Source of the DNA: Fibrobacterota bacterium
GTDB lineage: Bacteria > Fibrobacterota > Chitinivibrionia > Chitinivibrionales > Chitinispirillaceae
Reading direction: 5' to 3'
Length of the DNA: 64,000 nucleotides
Assembly: GCA_023436205.1 (NCBI GenBank)
Contig: JAEZKC010000105.1
Location: forward strand, 4,381-68,380
Under the pieces are notes generated by a model. That model did not search any database. It had not been told where the DNA came from and was given only the letters and a program-made list of their open reading frames with translations. Below are positions 63,399-64,000 of the stretch, piece after piece. The stretch's first letter is position 1, and every line of letters starts with the position of its first letter. The position numbers and the translations under genes were made by a program.

Positions 63399-63451
63399 GG
63401 GACGGGGTAAACCCCGTCCCTGAAGGAATGCTAAGCCCGATAAATCGGGCT
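63399..63451. repeat. Two perfect hairpins with TAAA loops
   Basis: GGGACGGGG-TAAA-CCCCGTCCC (63399-63420) and AGCCCGA-TAAA-TCGGGCT (63434-63451) lie 13 bases apart. Stems of 9 and 7 bases are perfect and both loops are TAAA. There is no U-tract, so they look like REP-type elements rather than plain terminators. Confidence 0.75.
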
Positions 63452-63606
63452 GCCATAACGGTAGTGCTGCTGGTCTCCGCGAGTGGCCGCCTCCGGTAGT
63501 AGGTCAATCCGTAAGGATGGGCGCTCGCTATCCCTGTGTCGTAGCACCAGTACCCTCCTTAACAGTCGGGGCACGCCTTATCTTCCACCGACATCATAGA
63601 TAGACA

Positions 63607-64000
63607 TCAAAAAATTTGATATTCCATAGACAATTGAAGTGTATTATTAAAATCTCTATGCTTATAATTATCATCAATAAATGTGGAACCATCAAACCTC
63701 ACAGTTAGATTCCTGGAAAGATAATAATCAAATATTAAACTAAGACTTACATACGTATTTCTTATGTCGTGTGGTAAATAGTCTTCTGCTTTAATTACCT
63801 CACTGGGCTGATACTCTCTTTCATATTTATAATAGTCAAACTTTCGTTCATAGCTACCGTCAATTCTGAGTCTAAATTGTCCGCTCCGGAAAATAATTTC
63901 TCAATAGTTACGGAAAAAGATTTCCCGTTTGAGGTAATACTAACGGTGTAGTTAGTAGCATATCTCCCGATTTAAGGTGGATGTCTGTTCAAAGGAGGGA
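63607..64000 (-). CDS. 3' end of an outer-membrane protein gene, frameshifted
   Basis: On the minus strand the frame ending at 63607 reads FRLRIDGSYERKFDYYKYE, then NTYVSLSLIFDYYLSRNLTV and finally LQLSMEYQIF, a typical barrel end with terminal Phe. It opens only after a stop near 63895. A second frame from about 63990 (NYTVSITSNGKSFSVTIEKL) seems to be its continuation, joined at a T-run near 63890, so one base is probably missing or extra. The start lies outside the window. Confidence 0.65.

Noticed and set aside
1..64000. tRNA or rRNA genes
   Set aside because: I scanned the intergenic regions by eye and saw no CCA-ended cloverleaf or conserved rRNA segment; a tRNAscan run would be decisive.

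Overview
The window looks like a chromosome segment of a Gram-negative, polysaccharide-degrading bacterium. Evidence for this is outer-membrane beta-barrels, a TonB-dependent receptor, Wza/Wzi-like export proteins, lipoproteins, GH9 and GH5 cellulases, and a type IX-like C-terminal sorting domain on the GH5 enzyme. That mix suggests the FCB group, perhaps Fibrobacterota; this is an inference from gene content, since no rRNA or other marker gene lies in the window.

Layout. 1-4.5 kb: GH9 endoglucanase (cut by the window edge), HAD phosphatase, GH5 cellulase. 4.5-10.4 kb (minus strand): an envelope operon of VWA/peptidoglycan-binding protein, L,D-transpeptidase, sensor kinase and response regulator, preceded by an M23 peptidase. 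10.5-21.6 kb: an exopolysaccharide locus with a sigma-54 activator, an unknown protein, asparagine synthetase, a Wzc-like tyrosine kinase, a Wza-like exporter, a lone receiver protein and a fused glycosyltransferase. Several of these have sigma-54 (-24/-12) promoter motifs, so the activator may control the locus.

21.9-28.4 kb: a toxin-antitoxin (TA) island (two MNT/HEPN pairs, two VapC modules, a decayed HicBA, a broken copy of one MNT gene) with four same-orientation copies of an intergenic repeat between modules. 28.5-43.2 kb: a surface-polysaccharide cluster (nucleotide-sugar dehydrogenase, Wzz, Wzx, TagF- and TagD-like glycerol-phosphate genes, an asparagine-synthase-like protein, three glycosyltransferases, Wzy, WecB, GlmS). 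Its middle (about 29.65-40.07 kb) is much more AT-rich than both ends, and the left junction lies inside the dehydrogenase gene, which indicates acquisition by recombination. 43.3-45.4 kb: a second, smaller TA island (MazF-like pair, antitoxin plus RelE remnant, Rpn/YhgA-like protein).

46.0-49.6 kb: WecA-like initiating transferase, a membrane-anchored degenerate receiver and a Wzi-like barrel. 49.6-55.2 kb: a large double-M23 protein without signal peptide, split by a frameshift, followed by five small exported proteins, some duplicated; the end of the M23 gene and the small genes are AT-rich. This resembles a polymorphic effector with an immunity array and is the best candidate for an undescribed system. 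55.6-64 kb: a lipoprotein, small barrels, a receptor carrying its own TonB-C-like domain, a collagen-like secreted protein and the 3' end of another outer-membrane protein.

Several genes carry small frameshifts (glmS, MNT copy, hicB, hicA, M23, last gene). They may be real decay or assembly error; read coverage would decide.
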